A DNA stretch of 5,435 bases from positions 1 through 5,435 of the forward strand of contig RFIV01000234.1 in the NCBI GenBank assembly GCA_003695085.1, read 5' to 3'. The DNA comes from Gammaproteobacteria bacterium (GTDB taxonomy: Bacteria > Pseudomonadota > Gammaproteobacteria > Pseudomonadales > Oleiphilaceae). Of the stretch, positions 5,411-5,435 are shown in pieces (within the stretch, counting starts at the first letter, position 1; each line of letters opens with the position of its first letter). The notes below the pieces were generated by a model that worked only from the letters and a program-made list of their open reading frames with translations, searched no databases and had not been told where the DNA came from. The translations under genes and the position numbers were made by a program.

Positions 5411-5435
5411 GCAAAAAACATGCAGATTATTGGAA

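Overview
The window is about 5.4 kb of GC-rich bacterial DNA. It looks like a gammaproteobacterium, plausibly a marine lineage such as Marinobacter or a relative. The lineage call rests mainly on the first gene, whose C-terminal half closely resembles the YcaO of Enterobacteria and Pseudomonas-like bacteria, and on typical Gram-negative export signals (three Sec signal peptides and one lipobox). The genus is a guess; the class is fairly safe.

Layout. (1) Positions 1-1037 (+) hold the 3' part of a ycaO gene, cut by the window edge and followed by a perfect 10-bp hairpin. (2) Positions 1074-1407 are a 334-bp gene-free stretch. It contains a C-rich, G-poor tract, an A/T hairpin, a very weak promoter candidate and, just before the next gene, a 9-bp dyad. 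(3) Positions 1408-4419 (+) form a compact three-gene cluster with gaps of 45 and 36 bp: a small secreted protein (call it A), a large lipoprotein with a fibronectin-III-like region and seven FG-GAP-type propeller blades (B), and a second small secreted protein (A') that is clearly a paralogue of A. (4) Positions 4420-4540 lie between convergent genes and are almost filled by a large imperfect hairpin. (5) Positions 4541-5329 (-) encode a secreted, cysteine-containing protein with an HELTH motif in a DUF4157-like (eCIS-core-like) putative metallopeptidase context. (6) Positions 5330-5435 are its upstream region, with a clear RBS and a 7-12-7 dyad.

How the genes may work together. YcaO is an unrelated core function (RimO-dependent modification of ribosomal protein S12). 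The A-B-A' cluster encodes only envelope or exported proteins and is probably one transcript. The paralogues share two cysteines, an N-terminal GxW and a strong C-terminal signature, so a complex or shared pathway with the propeller lipoprotein is a reasonable hypothesis. The convergent DUF4157-like gene is also exported, but nothing in the window proves a functional link. The A-B-A' arrangement and the paralogue family, for which I recognise no name, are the most novel part of the window.
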